From Poriferisodalis sp965203655 (GTDB taxonomy: Bacteria > Actinomycetota > Acidimicrobiia > Acidimicrobiales > Poriferisodalaceae): a DNA stretch of 64,000 bases. The stretch spans positions 248,001-312,000 of the forward strand of contig NZ_CBDBDD010000006.1 of assembly GCF_965203655.1 (NCBI RefSeq). The letters run 5' to 3'. Numbering within the stretch: position 1 is the first letter of the stretch; every line of letters begins with the position of its first letter. Positions 6,582 through 14,925 of the stretch are shown here, one piece after another. The position numbers were made by a program, and so were the translations under genes. The notes under the pieces were generated by a model, which ran no database searches, was not told the DNA's origin, and saw only the letters and a list, made by a program, of their open reading frames with translations.

Positions 6582-7862
6582 TCAGGCGTTGTCGGTCGGA
6601 GCGGGCCCGGCCGAGGCAGCCCTGCGCGAGACGGGAGTGCGGGCGGTGCGGCGCTGGTGCAGCTTGCGCAGGGTGGGCGAGGCTGCGGCGAGGGCGCGGT
6701 CGGCGACGCCGAGCACCCGGCCCGCAGTGCCAGGGGTCTCGTTGTCGATGAGGTTGCCCATCACTTGCAGGGTGAGGCGGGCGATGGCGTCGGTGCCGAC
6801 TGCCAGTCGCAGGCCTGCTCGCAGGATGCGGGGGTGGCCGATGAGGAACGAGAACCGCCGACCCGTCCGCAGGAAGGCGTCGAACTTCTCGGCGACGATG
6901 CGGTCGTAGGTGTCGGCAACCGCGGGCGGGTCCTCTGAGAACAGGTCGGCAACCAATATCCCGGTCTCGAGGCCGTAGTCGATGCCCTCGCCGTTCATCG
7001 GGTTGATCAGCCCTGCTGCGTCGCCGATGGCCACCCAGCCGGGGCCGTGGCGCTTGGTGGCGCTCATGGGCAGGCGCCACGCCCGGGGCCGTTCGAGGTA
7101 CGGGCCGAGCTGCCAGCTCTCGGCCACCAGGTCGCGGTAGCTGTCGCAGAGCCGGTTCAGGTTCAGGTTGGCGAAGCCCTTCATGGTGTTGAGCGCCCCG
7201 ACGCCGATGTTGACCGTGCCGTCGCCGGCGGGGAACAGCCACCCGTATCCGGGCACCGCGGTGCCCTCGGCATCACGCAGCGTCAGGCAGGCTTCGAGGT
7301 ACTCCTCGGCGTGGCGGGGCGTCTCGGCATAGGTGCGGATGGCCAGGCCGAACGGCTCGTCGGGATCGCGCAGGGCACCCAGCATCCGGGCGGCCTGGCC
7401 CTGGGCACCGGCGGCCAGCACCACCAAGTCGGCAGTCCAGCGTTCGCCCGCGGCAGTCACGCCTACTGCCCGGCCGTCTTCGATGATCGGCAGCGCCTCG
7501 GTGCCGAAGCACAGCTCGGCCCCGGCGTCAGCCGCGCCGTCGCACAGCGCGCTGTCCAGGCGGCGGCGGGGCCACACCGCTCCGTAGGGGCCGAACTGGC
7601 CGTTGGCGGGCCAGTCCAGCTCGCGCACGCGCCGTCCGGCGATCATCCGCAGCCCCGCAATGCGGTGCGCTTCGTCCAGCGACACTCCCAGCTCGTCCAG
7701 CGCGGCCACCGCCCGCGGCGTCAGGCCGTCCCCGCAGACCTTGTCGCGCCCCGCAGGAGCCTTCTCGAACGCCGTCACCTTGATGCCGGCGCCCGCAGCA
7801 CGCATGGCCGCCGCCGCACCGGCGGGACCAGCCCCGATCACGATCATGTCCCGGTGCGGCAC
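6582..7862 (-). CDS. Geranylgeranyl-reductase-family FAD oxidoreductase
   Basis: A 426-residue flavoprotein with N-terminal FAD motif VIGAGPAGAAAAMRAAGAG, then FEKAPAGRDKVCGDGLTPRA (the CGDGL signature of the geranylgeranyl reductase group), GYGWLFPAGDGTVNIGVG, and WVAIGDAAGLINPMNGEGI near residue 285. Family members reduce prenyl chains of lipids or menaquinone, or act as halogenase/hydroxylase-like flavoenzymes. The start is GTG at 7862 with no Shine-Dalgarno; the -10 CAGGCT lies six bases upstream. It is divergent from the second Rieske oxygenase with only 56 bases between the starts. Menaquinone or isoprenoid reduction is likely but unproven. Confidence 0.82.
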   Translation of the reverse strand: MPHRDMIVIGAGPAGAAAAMRAAGAGIKVTAFEKAPAGRDKVCGDGLTPRAVAALDELGVSLDEAHRIAGLRMIAGRRVRELDWPANGQFGPYGAVWPRRRLDSALCDGAADAGAELCFGTEALPIIEDGRAVGVTAAGERWTADLVVLAAGAQGQAARMLGALRDPDEPFGLAIRTYAETPRHAEEYLEACLTLRDAEGTAVPGYGWLFPAGDGTVNIGVGALNTMKGFANLNLNRLCDSYRDLVAESWQLGPYLERPRAWRLPMSATKRHGPGWVAIGDAAGLINPMNGEGIDYGLETGILVADLFSEDPPAVADTYDRIVAEKFDAFLRTGRRFSFLIGHPRILRAGLRLAVGTDAIARLTLQVMGNLIDNETPGTAGRVLGVADRALAAASPTLRKLHQRRTARTPVSRRAASAGPAPTDNA

Positions 7863-7898
7863 CGCTACAGCCTGCCGCCGCCGACTGCGGATCGCTCA
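7863..7898 (-). promoter_or_regulatory. Leaderless promoter of the flavoprotein gene (shared module copy A)
   Basis: On the minus strand TGAGCGA, 17 bases, CAGGCT, GTAGCG, then the GTG start. The same boxes, spacing and six-base gap occur before the P450 gene at 13740-13775, while the 17-base spacers differ. This pattern is what selection on -35 and -10 elements would leave. Confidence 0.65.
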
Positions 7899-7906
7899 CC
7901 GGTCGC

Positions 7907-7918
7907 TACGTTCTTGCC
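7907..7918 (+). promoter_or_regulatory. -10 region of the second Rieske oxygenase, leaderless
   Basis: TACGTT (7907-7912) followed by six bases and the ATG at 7919, with no Shine-Dalgarno. No good -35 box is seen at 17 bases; an activator may be needed or the box is degenerate. Confidence 0.5.
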
Positions 7919-9556
7919 ATGACCGAAACGCTGACGGGCACCGACCGCTCGGCTGGGATCAGCTACGACGAGCTGTTCGACAACGACACGCACCCGGTGT
8001 CGGACGTTCTGCGGCGAGTCGGCGAACACCTGCCGGGCAACACGCGGTTGCCGGCCCGGGTGTACTACGCGCAGGACGTCCACGACCTTGAAGTCGAGCG
8101 GCTGTGGAGCCGCGTGTGGCAGCTCGCTTGCTTGGAGGAAGAGATTCCCGAGGTCGGCGACTACCACGTCTACGACATCGCGCACCTGTCGTTCCTGATC
8201 GTCCGCACCGCCCCCGACCAGATCAAGGCCTACCGCAACGCCTGCCTGCACCGGGGCCGCAAGCTGCGCGAGCACCACGGGCGGGGCGCATCCAGCCTCC
8301 GCTGCCCGTTCCACGGCTGGTGCTGGGAGCTCAACGGCTCGCTGCGGGAGATCCCCTGCCAGTGGGACTTTCCCGATGTGGACATGGCCGACTACGGGCT
8401 GCCCGAAGCCCTGGTCGACACCTGGCACGGCTTCGTGTTCATCAACCCCGACCGGAACGCCGCGCCACTGGCCGACTACCTAGGCGACTTAGCCGACCAC
8501 TTCGAATTCGTGCCGTTCGAGCGCCGGTACAAGGCGGCGCACGTCTCCAAGCTCATGCCGATGAACTGGAAGACCTGCCAGGAGGCCTTCATGGAGAGCT
8601 ACCACGTGGTGGCGACCCATCCCACGCTGATGGAATCCCTCGGCGACGCCAACAGCCGCTACGACACCTTCGGCAACTACAGCCGTGCGATGACCGCCAC
8701 CGGCGTGCCCAGCCCGCATCTCGACGGGCAGCCCCGCTGGGAGCGCATCGACGACGGCAAGGAGTACGGCCGCTGGCGGCATCCGATGAGCGGCCATATC
8801 TACGAGCGCAATGACGACGGGCAGGTGGCCGTCACCGACCTGGACGGCAACGTCAGCACCTTCGACGAGCACGGCAACCACATCGACGGTGCGCAGACCC
8901 AGGCCGACCCGCACCTGTGCAAGTGGATCGGCGGCCCGCTGCCGCCGGGCCTGGAGGAGATGCCGCTGATGACGCCTCATCCCCCGCCGGAGGTGACCAA
9001 TGTGCGGGGCTGGCTGGCGGACCGCAAGCGGGCCCAGGTGCAACGGCAGGTGGGTGACGCCGTCGACGTCGAGGCCGTCAGCGACGCGGAGCTGATCGAC
9101 TCGATCTTCTTCTCGGTGTTCCCGAACTGGTCGCCGTGGGGCTGCTTCAACCCGATCATGTACCGGTTCCGGCCGAACGGCGACAACCCCCAGGAGTGCA
9201 TCTTCGAGGTGATGCTGTTCCCGCTGGCCCCGCCCGATCCGGCCGATCGACCGGCACCGGCGCAGGTGCGTCACCTCGGCTTCGACGACGACTGGACGCT
9301 GGCGCCCGAGCTGGGGCCGCTGTCCAAGATCTTCCAGCAGGATTCGCTCAACCTGCCGCTGGTGCAGCAGGGCCTGCGAGCCCAGGAGCAGCAGGAGGTG
9401 ATCTTCGCCTCCTACCAGGAAACCAAGATCCGGCACTTCTACGAGCTGTACTTCGACGGGTTGGGGCCGCGAATCGACCGTTCGACGGGTGCGGTGGCTG
9501 TTGCATCGGAAAGCGCCGTGGGCGTGGGCACGCGAGAGAACGGCAGCCCTGGCTGA
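7919..9556 (+). CDS. Rieske oxygenase alpha subunit, large form (second)
   Basis: A 545-residue protein, longer than the usual 350-450. The Rieske centre is CLHRGRKLREHHG with CPFHGWCWEL; the iron site is MNWKTCQEAFMESYHVVATHP around residues 215-235. A region of about 100 residues after it (residues 260-390) is rich in charged and Pro residues and lacks a known domain. The C-terminal third (FSVFPNWSPWGCFNPIMYRF) is typical of the catalytic domain. It resembles ring-hydroxylating alpha subunits; no beta subunit, ferredoxin or reductase gene is near. It is divergent from the flavoprotein gene. The substrate is unknown. Confidence 0.88.
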   Translation: MTETLTGTDRSAGISYDELFDNDTHPVSDVLRRVGEHLPGNTRLPARVYYAQDVHDLEVERLWSRVWQLACLEEEIPEVGDYHVYDIAHLSFLIVRTAPDQIKAYRNACLHRGRKLREHHGRGASSLRCPFHGWCWELNGSLREIPCQWDFPDVDMADYGLPEALVDTWHGFVFINPDRNAAPLADYLGDLADHFEFVPFERRYKAAHVSKLMPMNWKTCQEAFMESYHVVATHPTLMESLGDANSRYDTFGNYSRAMTATGVPSPHLDGQPRWERIDDGKEYGRWRHPMSGHIYERNDDGQVAVTDLDGNVSTFDEHGNHIDGAQTQADPHLCKWIGGPLPPGLEEMPLMTPHPPPEVTNVRGWLADRKRAQVQRQVGDAVDVEAVSDAELIDSIFFSVFPNWSPWGCFNPIMYRFRPNGDNPQECIFEVMLFPLAPPDPADRPAPAQVRHLGFDDDWTLAPELGPLSKIFQQDSLNLPLVQQGLRAQEQQEVIFASYQETKIRHFYELYFDGLGPRIDRSTGAVAVASESAVGVGTRENGSPG

Positions 9557-9560
9557 GCTT

Positions 9561-10043
9561 TCAGTCGCGCTCGCTGCCGAGCCTTCCGCCTGACCACCAC
9601 GACTCGAAGCGCTGTTCGATCGCCGACCAGACCAGCTCGACGATCGGCCCGCTCGGGGGCACGACGTAGGCGAACACGCCGTAGCCGTCGTCGGGCGGCG
9701 CGGCCGCTGCGGCAACGTGCCAGCCAGCCTGCAGGCAGCGCTCGGTTTCCGCAGCCACGTCGTCGACCCACACGCCCACGTGATGGACCCCGGGCTCGTC
9801 CAAGCCGTCCCAGATAGTGCCTGGTTGGCCAGCCAGCAACTCAAGATGCTGCGGCCCTTCACACGAGTAGGTGAAGGTCAGCTCGACTGATTGCAGGCCC
9901 TGCTGCGGCGTCCACACCTGCTGCGCCGCGTTGTGCTGCACCGACGCCCAGCTCACGCCCAGCGTCTCGCCCATCTCTGCCATCGCCGCATCCAGGTCTG
10001 GCACCCGGATCCCCGTGTGGAAGAGCCGCTGGTAGTCGATCAT
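9561..10043 (-). CDS. VOC-superfamily (glyoxalase-like) protein
   Basis: A 160-residue vicinal-oxygen-chelate protein. The first motif is FHTGIRVPDLDAAMAEMGETL, followed by a second half with PGVHHVGVWVDDVAAETERC and VVPPSGPIVELVW, which supply the paired beta-alpha-beta-beta-beta units and metal-ligand His/Glu positions. GGGAGG lies eight bases before the ATG. It is convergent with the second Rieske gene (five-base gap) and divergent from the third. It could be a lyase, isomerase or dioxygenase; the specific reaction cannot be read from sequence. Confidence 0.8.
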   Translation of the reverse strand: MIDYQRLFHTGIRVPDLDAAMAEMGETLGVSWASVQHNAAQQVWTPQQGLQSVELTFTYSCEGPQHLELLAGQPGTIWDGLDEPGVHHVGVWVDDVAAETERCLQAGWHVAAAAAPPDDGYGVFAYVVPPSGPIVELVWSAIEQRFESWWSGGRLGSERD

Positions 10044-10090
10044 CGGACAGTCCTCCCGAGAGCAGCCATACTCGCGCAGGGGGTGTCAGG

Positions 10091-11311
10091 ATGAGCCGCG
10101 AGACGCTTGTCGAACTCACACGCAGGACGCTCGCGCACGCCCGCGCGGGAACGGTGCCGCTGGCCGGCGACATCGGCCGGGTGCCGGCATCCAACTACTA
10201 CGACCCCGATCGCTGGCAACTCGAGATGGCCCGGGTGTTCAAGCGCACTCCCCTGGCGCTGGGCTTCACCTGCGAGCTGCCCGAGCCCGGCAACTACAAG
10301 GCGCTGGAGGTCGCAGGCGTGCCTGTCCTGCTGTCACGGGGCGCCGACGGCCAGATGCGCGCGTTCGTGAACATGTGCAGCCACCGCGGCTCGATCGTCG
10401 TCGCCGAGGGAACCGGCACGGCCCGCCGCTTCACCTGCCCGTACCACGCGTGGAGCTACGACAGCGAGGGTCGGCTGGTCGGAATCCTCGACCGAGACGA
10501 ATTCGGCGACCTCGACCCGGACTGCCATGGCCTCACGCCGCTGCCCGTCGCCGAGCGAGCCGGCATTGTCTTCGGCGGCTTGACGCCGGGGGCGCCCTTC
10601 GACATCGACGCCTACCTCTGCGGCTACGGCGAGATGCTGGCCCATCACGAGTTCGCGAGCTGTGCCTACGTGGGCAGCCAGGCCGTCGACGGTCCGAACT
10701 GGAAGGTGGCCTACGACGGCTATCTCGACTTCTATCACCTGCCGATCCTGCACCGCGAATCGTTCGGACCCGGCTACTCCAACAAGGCCATCTACGACGC
10801 GTGGGGTCCGCACCAGCGGGTGACCTCACCCGACCGCCGGTTCCTGGCGCTCGACAGCCTCCCCGAAGACGACTGGCCCGCCGACCTGCTGACCGACGGC
10901 GTGTGGACGATCTTCCCGCACACCTCGGTCGCCGGCTTCCAAGTGGGCGCCGACGAGGTGCCTGGCGGCGGGCGGATGTACATGATCTCGACGCTGTTCC
11001 CCGGCGACACGCCCGACACGTCTCGCACGGTCCAGCACTTCCTCGCCACATTCGAGCTCTTCGAGCAGCTCGAAGGGCTGATCGAAGCTCAGAAGGCCTT
11101 CCTGCTGCATGTCGTGCGCGACGAGGACTACTACAACGGCAACCGCATCCAGCGGGCCGTGAAGACCGGGGCCAAGACCGAGTTCTTCTTCGGTCGCAAC
11201 GAGGCCGGCGGTCAGCGCTTCCACGGCTGGGTAGATCGCCTCGTGGCCGCAGAGACCGACGACGACTTCACCCAGCTCTTTGTTGGTGCTGAGGTGTCCT
11301 TCCAGCGCTAG
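10091..11311 (+). CDS. Rieske oxygenase alpha subunit (third)
   Basis: A 406-residue Rieske oxygenase. The 2Fe-2S motif is CSHRGSIVVAEG with CPYHAWSYD, and the iron site is NWKVAYDGYLDFYHLPILH near residues 205-223. AGGGGGTG precedes the ATG by seven bases. It differs clearly in sequence and length from the other two Rieske proteins of this window, so they are not recent duplicates. The stop codon falls within a short hairpin whose 3' half is repeated downstream. Reaction partners and substrate are unknown; the divergent neighbour is a VOC protein. Confidence 0.88.
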   Translation: MSRETLVELTRRTLAHARAGTVPLAGDIGRVPASNYYDPDRWQLEMARVFKRTPLALGFTCELPEPGNYKALEVAGVPVLLSRGADGQMRAFVNMCSHRGSIVVAEGTGTARRFTCPYHAWSYDSEGRLVGILDRDEFGDLDPDCHGLTPLPVAERAGIVFGGLTPGAPFDIDAYLCGYGEMLAHHEFASCAYVGSQAVDGPNWKVAYDGYLDFYHLPILHRESFGPGYSNKAIYDAWGPHQRVTSPDRRFLALDSLPEDDWPADLLTDGVWTIFPHTSVAGFQVGADEVPGGGRMYMISTLFPGDTPDTSRTVQHFLATFELFEQLEGLIEAQKAFLLHVVRDEDYYNGNRIQRAVKTGAKTEFFFGRNEAGGQRFHGWVDRLVAAETDDDFTQLFVGAEVSFQR

Positions 11312-11348
11312 CTGGAAGCACCAAACACAGTCAGCGCTAGCTGGAAGC
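11299..11348. repeat. Hairpin at the end of the third Rieske gene with a 17-bp direct repeat
   Basis: CTTCCAGC (11299-11306), GCTA, GCTGGAAG (11311-11318) form a perfect 8-bp stem over the stop codon. The 17-mer CAGCGCTAGCTGGAAGC at 11303-11319 recurs exactly at 11332-11348. There is no T-run, so a Rho-independent terminator is only a possibility. Confidence 0.6.
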
Positions 11349-11380
11349 GACAGTCCAGTCAGCGGCAGCTCGCGCGTGGC

Positions 11381-11911
11381 TCAGTCGCTGCGCGTGGCGA
11401 GCCAGTCGGCCGTGGCCTTGGCCATCTTCGAGCCGTCGTAGCCGATGCGCTGCATCGGCTCCACCTCGAGGATCACCCGCCGGGGCGAGTCGAGGAACGA
11501 GACGAACGCGGCTTGGCCTGCTTCGTTGCGGGGCCAGAGCGCCTCGGCGAGGGCCGGGTAGAACCAAGCCTTCGTCTCGGCGTCGTCGTGCACGGTGCAG
11601 GTGCCCTTCCATGTGATCGCCTTGTTGCGCGGCATCGGCGAGCCCGTGCTGGTGACCACGACGCACACCCGCGGATCACGTCGCACGGCGCTGATGCGCG
11701 CCCGCTGGCTTGATGCCGTCAGCCAGAAGCGGCCATCGCGCCAGACATACGACATGATCACGCCGACGGGCCAGCCCTCGCGGTTCGCCCAGATGAAGGT
11801 GCACTCGTTGTGCGCCATCAGCAGCTCTTCCTCGACATCGGCGTCGAGGTCGTACACCGTGACGTCTTCGTAGTTCTCCTCGGGATGGGCTTCCGACGAT
11901 TGCTCAGCCAT
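11381..11911 (-). CDS. Pyridoxamine 5'-phosphate oxidase-fold protein
   Basis: A 176-residue split-barrel flavin/F420-binding fold protein. The core reads NECTFIWANREGWPVGVIMS, FWLTASSQRARISAVRRDPRV and VVVTSTGS, then IEW-like features in AITWKGTCTV. The ATG at 11911 is selected because GGAG lies eight bases upstream; a longer frame begins at 11989. Such proteins bind FMN, F420 or heme and include reductases and general stress proteins. In actinobacteria many are F420-dependent. The neighbours are a Rieske oxygenase, a DUF1330 protein and a P450, so a redox role in the same catabolic region is plausible. Confidence 0.78.
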   Translation of the reverse strand: MAEQSSEAHPEENYEDVTVYDLDADVEEELLMAHNECTFIWANREGWPVGVIMSYVWRDGRFWLTASSQRARISAVRRDPRVCVVVTSTGSPMPRNKAITWKGTCTVHDDAETKAWFYPALAEALWPRNEAGQAAFVSFLDSPRRVILEVEPMQRIGYDGSKMAKATADWLATRSD

Positions 11912-12036
11912 GGCGTGACTCCGTTCGGCAGCGTCGGTGGCGACCGGCGGCAGCGCCGGTCGGCTCGTGTGCTTCGCGCTCTCGCTCACCGTAGTGACAC
12001 CCGGCGACGAACTGCATGGCCTGCTAGACCGGGCGG

Positions 12037-12324
12037 ATGCCTGCGTATCTCATTGCGAACTACGACGTCGTCGACCCGGACAAGTACAAGGAATACCAGC
12101 GCGGCGCCGCGCCCATCATGGCCGGCGGCGGCAAGCTCCTCGTGCTCGACCCGGCGTCGGTCATCAAGGAAGGCGACGCCGGAGCACAGACGGTCGTCAT
12201 CGAATATCCGACGATGGAGGCCGCCCGGGCCGCGTACGAGTCGGACGACTACCAGGCCGTCGTGGGCATCCGTCTCGGCGCGACCGCGAACGGCCGGGCG
12301 GTGCTTGCCGACGGCATGGGCTGA
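12037..12324 (+). CDS. DUF1330 family protein
   Basis: A 95-residue protein with the DUF1330 signature: AYLIANYDVVDPDKYKEY at the start, GGKLLVLD in the middle and VVIEYPTMEAARAAYESDDY near residue 60. It adopts a dimeric alpha-beta barrel (ferredoxin-like) fold related to small monooxygenases and EthD-like proteins; the biochemical function is unknown. TAGACC lies six bases before the ATG, again a leaderless layout without a Shine-Dalgarno. Confidence 0.85.
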   Translation: MPAYLIANYDVVDPDKYKEYQRGAAPIMAGGGKLLVLDPASVIKEGDAGAQTVVIEYPTMEAARAAYESDDYQAVVGIRLGATANGRAVLADGMG

Positions 12325-12410
12325 GGCGACCCTCTTCCCTCCGAGACACGCGCGGCGCCCTTCCCGGCGCAGCCCCAGAGCCACTGCCGAAGGCTGAACC
12401 GGGGATGCCG

Positions 12411-13739
12411 CTAGGTGGCCGTCAGGTTCACGTCGAGCCGCTTGAGCCCCCGCAGCATGAAGCTGGGGTGGTACTCGAACGTGTTGGCGGGGTCCAGCTC
12501 GAACGACGACAGTCGACGGGCCAGCTCTTCGAGGGCCACCTTGCCCTCAAGCCGTGCCAGGGCCGCCCCGACGCAGTAGTGGATGCCCCGGCCGAACGCC
12601 AGGTGATCGGTGGCCCCGTCACGCTCGGGGCAGAACGACTCCGGCTCGTCGAACACGCTTGAGTCACGATTCGCGGCCGAGTACATCGCCACCACTCGGG
12701 CACCGGCGGGGATGTCGACCCCCGCGACGGTCGTGTCATGGCGCACCACTCTGAACATGCCTTGGACCGGCGTCGATATTCGCAGTGTCTCCTCGATGAT
12801 CGATCGGGCGCGCTCGGGATCCTCACGCAAGTGCTGCCACTCGCCGGGATGCTCGCCCAGCAGGCGCATCATCTCGGTGAGCATCTTCGTCGTGGTCTCG
12901 TTGCCGGCAACCAAGAGTTGCTGGATGATGCTCAGCATCTCGGCCATCGTCAGGTGATCAGCCTCGGTGTCGTAGATGCCGTCGGTGTCCCGGTCGATCC
13001 GGGCGCTGAGCAGGTTCGTCAGCAGGTCGTCCTGCGGTGATGTCTCGCGGTTCTCAAGTTGGTGGGCGAAGTACTTCTGGAATTCGATCACCTCGCGTTC
13101 GGCGTCGAGCCGCTCTTCGATGCTGATGTTGGTGCCGATGCCGGCGATGGAGGCATCGCTCCAGCGCTTGAAGTCGGCGAGCCGGTCATCGGGAACGTTC
13201 AGCGCCTTCGCGATCACCGTGACCGGCAGCGGCACGGCGAACGCCTCCACGAAATCGAGCGATGAGCCGTCAGCCGTTGCGGCCAGCATCGCGTCGATCA
13301 GCCCGGTGGTGATGTCGCGGATCGTCGGCTCGAGATCGGAGATGACCTTGGGTGTGAACGCCTTGCTGATCAGGCGCCGGAAGCGGGTGTGCGCCGGCGG
13401 ATCGGCGGTCAGCATGGTGCGCACGGGCGGGTAGCCGCCTTCGCTGCGGTACAGGTCGGCCATGCGCTTCGCCAGCTCGCTGCTCATGTGGCTGCTGGTG
13501 TCGAACTGCGAGGAGAACGTGTCGGTGTCGCGGACCACTTCGACGACATCGTCGTAGCGGGTGATCAGGTACAGCTCTGCGCCCGGCGTGGCAGCCGCAA
13601 AGACCGGAGCCTCCTGCTGCATCTTGGCGTAGTAGGCATGCGGGCACTGCTGGATTGCGGGGTCGAACAGCCCGAAGTCCTCCAGGTCGACGTCAGGCGC
13701 CTCGCTCGTGTCTGCGGAGCTCAGGTCCCGTTGCGGCAC
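12411..13739 (-). CDS. Cytochrome P450
   Basis: A 442-residue soluble bacterial P450. It has the I-helix oxygen-binding motif AGNETTTKML, the ExxR motif in IIEETLRIS, and the heme loop FGRGIHYCVGAALARLEGK with the Cys ligand. Length and motif spacing are those of complete class I enzymes, which need ferredoxin and reductase; none is adjacent. The start is GTG at 13739 without a Shine-Dalgarno, behind the same promoter module as the flavoprotein gene at 7862. The sequence style suggests a CYP of the steroid, terpene or fatty-acid type, but the substrate cannot be told. Confidence 0.94.
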   Translation of the reverse strand: MPQRDLSSADTSEAPDVDLEDFGLFDPAIQQCPHAYYAKMQQEAPVFAAATPGAELYLITRYDDVVEVVRDTDTFSSQFDTSSHMSSELAKRMADLYRSEGGYPPVRTMLTADPPAHTRFRRLISKAFTPKVISDLEPTIRDITTGLIDAMLAATADGSSLDFVEAFAVPLPVTVIAKALNVPDDRLADFKRWSDASIAGIGTNISIEERLDAEREVIEFQKYFAHQLENRETSPQDDLLTNLLSARIDRDTDGIYDTEADHLTMAEMLSIIQQLLVAGNETTTKMLTEMMRLLGEHPGEWQHLREDPERARSIIEETLRISTPVQGMFRVVRHDTTVAGVDIPAGARVVAMYSAANRDSSVFDEPESFCPERDGATDHLAFGRGIHYCVGAALARLEGKVALEELARRLSSFELDPANTFEYHPSFMLRGLKRLDVNLTAT

Positions 13740-13775
13740 CGCTACAGCCTGCCGCCCCCGACGCCCGTTCGCTCA
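13740..13775 (-). promoter_or_regulatory. Leaderless promoter of the P450 gene (shared module copy B)
   Basis: Minus-strand TGAGCGA, 17 bases, CAGGCT, GTAGCG and the GTG start, matching copy A at 7863-7898 in every box and in spacing. It overlaps the last codons of the membrane-protein gene that ends at 13773. Confidence 0.65.
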
Positions 13776-14804
13776 GCCGACACCGTCGTCGGTGGAGGCT
13801 GGTTTGCGTCGTCCGGCCGCCGTGGCGAGCGGGAGCAGCACCAGTTCGTGGGCGAACTCGAGCACACGCACCGCAATCGCGAATGCCGCTGCGTCGCCGA
13901 CTCCGAAGCGCTCGGCCAGCAGGGCCGCAACCACGACCTCGCGCACGCCCAGCCCCGCCGGCGTGATGCCGACCATGCCGACGACGATGCCGGCGGCGGT
14001 GGCACCGGCGATCAGCCAGATGTCATCAACGCCGGCGGCAAGCAGCGCAGCGGCCAGCACTGCCGCGGCCATGAGGCGCTGTGCCACTGCCAGTCCGTAG
14101 ATGAACGCCGCTCGCCAGACGGCTGGCCGTTCGGCGCTGAGCGCATCGGGAGGAACCCGTCCTGAGAGCCATCGCAGCACCGCCGCTCGCCGCATCAGCC
14201 CATCGATGCGGCGCCACCACCTGCCGGCGCCGGCCAACGTCCATGGCAGCGTCACCAGGCCGGTCGCCGCGCTCACGCCGATCACGACGCGGGCGAGCCA
14301 GCCCCCAGCGGTGCCCAGCCAGTCGGCTGGCGCCCACAACGCGGCGAACACGGCCGACCAGCCGACCAGCGTGGCGGTCTCGACTATCACCGATGCCCCG
14401 GCGGCGGCCCGATTCACGCCTAACGGGGCAGCCAGGCCGGCTCGGGCGACGACCGGTGCCAGCCCGGTCGGCAGGTAGCGCGTTGCCTGGGACAGCATCC
14501 AGATGCGCAGCGCCGGGCCGTGCGCCAGCGGCGTGCCATAACCGCCGATGAGCTCCCGCCAGCCGAGCGCCAGGCACCACGTGGCAGTCATCGACACGAT
14601 GACTGCGGCCAGCAGCCCGACGGCATCCACCTGAAGGTCGATCTGGCGCAGGTCGTCCCAGTACCGGACGGCAAGCCAGACGATCATCGCCGCAGTCGCC
14701 AACCCCAGCGCCCACCTCACGGCGGTGCCTGATCGCTGCCGTTCGCCGAAACCGCCGTCCGACCCCGTCACGACTGCACGCCCGCGCTGCTGAGCGTCTG
14801 GCAT
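13773..14804 (-). CDS. Lysylphosphatidylglycerol synthase TM-region / flippase-like membrane protein
   Basis: An integral membrane protein of 343 residues with about eight hydrophobic segments. Recognisable features are WCLALGWRELIGGYG, ATRYLPTGLAPVVARAGLA, ETATLVGWSAVFAALW and the C-terminal GMVGITPAGLGVREVVVAALL, typical of the UPF0104/AglD/MprF-like membrane domain. It lacks the soluble aminoacyl-transferase domain. The start is uncertain: ATG 14804 is used here, although the open frame reaches 14945. It is divergent from a GT4 glycosyltransferase, and such proteins often act with glycosyltransferases in lipid-linked sugar or glycolipid handling. Confidence 0.78.
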   Translation of the reverse strand: MPDAQQRGRAVVTGSDGGFGERQRSGTAVRWALGLATAAMIVWLAVRYWDDLRQIDLQVDAVGLLAAVIVSMTATWCLALGWRELIGGYGTPLAHGPALRIWMLSQATRYLPTGLAPVVARAGLAAPLGVNRAAAGASVIVETATLVGWSAVFAALWAPADWLGTAGGWLARVVIGVSAATGLVTLPWTLAGAGRWWRRIDGLMRRAAVLRWLSGRVPPDALSAERPAVWRAAFIYGLAVAQRLMAAAVLAAALLAAGVDDIWLIAGATAAGIVVGMVGITPAGLGVREVVVAALLAERFGVGDAAAFAIAVRVLEFAHELVLLPLATAAGRRKPASTDDGVG

Positions 14805-14925
14805 GTCCGGCGCACCCGGCACATCTGGTGCCCAGCCAGCATCCCGCCGAGCGTACCGGGGCTGTCGAGAGCCACCCGGAGCCCCCTCGGGCGGCACGCA
14901 GCCGCAACATTGCGAGACTGGGCAT

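Noticed and set aside
8489..9862. A 457-codon minus-strand frame across the second Rieske gene
   Set aside because: The sense strand has a complete Rieske oxygenase with all motifs; the antisense translation is Arg/His-rich without a fold.
10375..11292. Arg-rich 305-codon frame within the third Rieske gene
   Set aside because: Frame-shifted shadow of the oxygenase; composition typical of GC-rich out-of-frame translation.
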